Below are positions 62,213-64,000 of a stretch of 64,000 nt of DNA, one piece after another. Under the pieces are notes generated by a model, which was not told the origin of the DNA, made no database searches, and was given only the letters and a program-made list of their open reading frames with translations. The first letter of the stretch is position 1. Each line of letters starts with the position of its first letter. The position numbers and the translations under genes were made by a program. Origin of the DNA: Cymbomonas tetramitiformis (Eukaryota; Chlorophyta; Pyramimonadophyceae; Pyramimonadales; Pyramimonadaceae); the NCBI GenBank assembly GCA_001247695.2, contig LGRX02028911.1:36398-100397 (forward strand), given 5' to 3'.

Positions 62213-64000
62213 ATGTCCTCGTTCACGCCAACTACAACTCCGGGATCCCAACCACCAACCGAAGAGCGTCAACAACATGCTCAACGACGTTTGTTTACTT
62301 CACGACAACCTCTTTCGCCATCTCCAACAATTGAAGAAATCTCCATCACCATCAACGCCCTTCTTCAAGATGTCCATGCCCTCACCGCCAACGTGGCTGA
62401 GCTCGCCACCACCGTCGCTTCACTTGGATCAGCATTTCGGCGTTCATCTGCCCAATCCGACGAGATCCACGAGAACTACGTCACGAAGGAGGAACTCAAC
62501 GACATCGACCAACTCAACGAGACCATATTCAACGACTTGATCAAAGTCCGAGACGAGTGCGTCAACGCCACCTCACTGGCTCGCACTGTTGCGAGTAGAA
62601 CTACTTCATCTTCGACGCCATCTTCAGTCGTAATTACTTCGGACAAGATGTTCGACACCACCAAGGAATTGGAAACTATTCCAGAGGTAACGCCATTGGA
62701 ACATCGAGATGGACAAGAACTTCCTCCAACCAAGATCAAGCACATCATGGACGACAACACGAGCGCCTACAACACCCGCTCCACTACCCCTGACGTCACT
62801 CCACTTCTGAAGCAGTTGAAGACCGCCTACTACGCCCTCACGGATATCCACGAGCGTCAACAACAACGAGAACTTCAATTAAACTTTCTCACCGCGGGCG
62901 GCGACATTGTCTTCAAGCGGTTCTGTGACGCCCTGACCCGTGTCCTCACCGCCACTCGACCTGGCCACGCCCCAGCACTACTTAATCTTCAACGCCGACT
63001 GAAGGACGAGGCCTACGACGGTATCTCCAACGGTCTTCTGGCTCAACTTCTACTTGCGGCCACTTGTGGCAACACACAAATTGTGTTGTCACAAATTGTG
63101 AAGGACTCCCCGCAGGCTCAGATGGACGGCAGGCTGCTTCTGCTGCACGTGCACTGCCGCCTGATCACCTACCCCCCCTCCACGGACAACTCCTTCCTCA
63201 CCAAGGCCAAGGCCCTCCGTATCTCTGAGTCCGAGGACCCCGCCGTGAAGCTCAACACCTTCACCACCCTCATTGGCAACCACAGGCAGCTCCACCCCGC
63301 ATTCTCTGGACAGCAGGAGCAGGAGGTCCTCATCGAGATCTTACGGGCCTCCCAGGACACGGCCGAGCACCTCTTCAGCATCCCCCTGTACTTCGAGGTC
63401 ATCCACATCTACGAGGAGGACAACCGCATGACCGCCTCTGGCTACCCCGGTGGTCTTCAGAAGTTCATTGAGGCCATCGGGAAGGTATGGTACACCCAGG
63501 GCTCTGCCCACCATTCCCAGCTCCCTGGCTCTTCATCCCGCCCCCGAGCTGCCTCCATGACAAGGGAAGTCCGTGAGGGGGGGCGGGGCTCGGCTGACAA
63601 GCCCAAGCCGAAGGAGAAGCACCCTGGTGGGAGGGGCGGCAAGGGGGGCAAGGGGGGCAAGGACACGCACCCTCGGGCTACCACACCACCCCCATCCAGG
63701 CCCCGCTCACCACTACGGGGCGGCACCAGAGCTGACTTCATGGAGCACGAGAGGGCCCTCTACAAAGCGGCCAAGCTCAAGCACACCGGCTCCACCAACA
63801 AGGACTCCACCCCCTCTGGCACCTGGAATGGCCTGAAGTTCACCCCCTCCGACCCCAATGACAAGTCCATCGGCCACCCCTGCCGCTCCTGCAAGTTCAA
63901 GCACGGCAAGACCGTCACCCACTCCCTCGGCAGGTTCGACTGTCCCTGCACACTGGCTGAGAAGGCCGACATGTGGGTAAAAGCCGGCCCCCCCTCCATC
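62213..64000 (+). CDS. retrotransposon Gag-like protein, partial
   Basis: Open for 596 codons from ATG 62213 (MSSFTPTTTPGSQPP) to the window edge. Residues about 40-150 are helical with likely coiled coil (ISITINALLQDVHALTANV); about 270-430 a helical capsid-like region (LNLQRRLKDEAYDG, EVLIEILRASQDTAEHL); then a basic Gly/Lys linker (GGRGGKGGKGGK) and a Cys/His cluster CRSCKFKHGKTVTHS ... CPC near 570-590 that looks like a nucleic-acid-binding knuckle variant. Orientation is opposite to the other retrotransposons. Codon use changes sharply at about 63060-63110: upstream codons often end in A/T (CAA, ACT, CGA), downstream almost always in C/G. No RT is in view, so the class of element is open. 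Confidence 0.65.
   Translation, partial: MSSFTPTTTPGSQPPTEERQQHAQRRLFTSRQPLSPSPTIEEISITINALLQDVHALTANVAELATTVASLGSAFRRSSAQSDEIHENYVTKEELNDIDQLNETIFNDLIKVRDECVNATSLARTVASRTTSSSTPSSVVITSDKMFDTTKELETIPEVTPLEHRDGQELPPTKIKHIMDDNTSAYNTRSTTPDVTPLLKQLKTAYYALTDIHERQQQRELQLNFLTAGGDIVFKRFCDALTRVLTATRPGHAPALLNLQRRLKDEAYDGISNGLLAQLLLAATCGNTQIVLSQIVKDSPQAQMDGRLLLLHVHCRLITYPPSTDNSFLTKAKALRISESEDPAVKLNTFTTLIGNHRQLHPAFSGQQEQEVLIEILRASQDTAEHLFSIPLYFEVIHIYEEDNRMTASGYPGGLQKFIEAIGKVWYTQGSAHHSQLPGSSSRPRAASMTREVREGGRGSADKPKPKEKHPGGRGGKGGKGGKDTHPRATTPPPSRPRSPLRGGTRADFMEHERALYKAAKLKHTGSTNKDSTPSGTWNGLKFTPSDPNDKSIGHPCRSCKFKHGKTVTHSLGRFDCPCTLAEKADMWVKAGPPSI

Overview
The window reads as nuclear DNA of a eukaryote, most likely a unicellular alga (possibly a prasinophyte-type green alga; this taxonomic guess is inference). 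Evidence: genes split by GT-AG introns, chromodomain-bearing Ty3/gypsy retrotransposons, CACTA, hAT and Mutator-like transposase remnants, abundant inverted-repeat MITEs and satellites, and no operons. Only two genes look host-like: a Cys-loop ligand-gated ion channel (52.8-58.2 kb, minus) and a divergent unknown gene (59.0-60.0 kb, plus). Almost everything else is nested mobile DNA.

Layout. (1) 1-22.5 kb: a minus-strand Ty3/gypsy retrotransposon, here 'A' (ORF1 at 18.7-21.2 kb, Gag at 15.5-17.5, protease at 13.6-15.7, pol continuation at 6.5-6.9, RT/RNase H at 1-1.9). It is split by a 6.7-kb CACTA element (6929-13627) with 43-bp terminal inverted repeats and a 3-bp target duplication, filled with both orientations of a TTTCCATAGG motif. 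A second repeat-rich block (1.9-6.48 kb) also separates parts of pol. (2) 22.6-36.2 kb: a 13.65-kb chromovirus 'B' (minus) with direct repeats of about 453 bp as LTRs. Its pol carries two DNA-methyltransferase-like domains, one adenine type between RNase H and integrase and one cytosine type after the chromodomain. Gag and pol are separated by one in-frame UGA. (3) 36.2-37.8 kb: the gag of another element 'C', cut by the end of B. (4) 41.05-43.48 kb: a foldback-like element with 103-bp TIRs, an 11-bp target duplication and six copies of a 185-bp satellite. (5) 44.1-50.6 kb: a hAT remnant, then a 5.8-kb Mutator-like element whose ends are inverted arrays of a 30-bp repeat; inside it sits a 3.4-kb gag-only LTR retrotransposon 'D' with a 5-bp target duplication and a second ORF starting at a UGAUG overlap. 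(6) 52.2-60.0 kb: the host-like gene pair. (7) 62.2-64.0 kb: the start of another plus-strand gag that runs off the window.

Three observations stand out. Two short related TIR elements (16359-16645 and 36996-37262), flanked by 10-bp target duplications, sit inside gag genes A and C in opposite orientations; in both, GT and AG sites inside the TIRs would remove the element as an intron and keep the frame, so they look like introners. The ion channel appears to carry a SAM-like domain in its M3-M4 cytoplasmic loop. Element B combines Dam-like and Dcm-like domains in one chromovirus. All calls come from reading the sequence by eye; no database search was possible.
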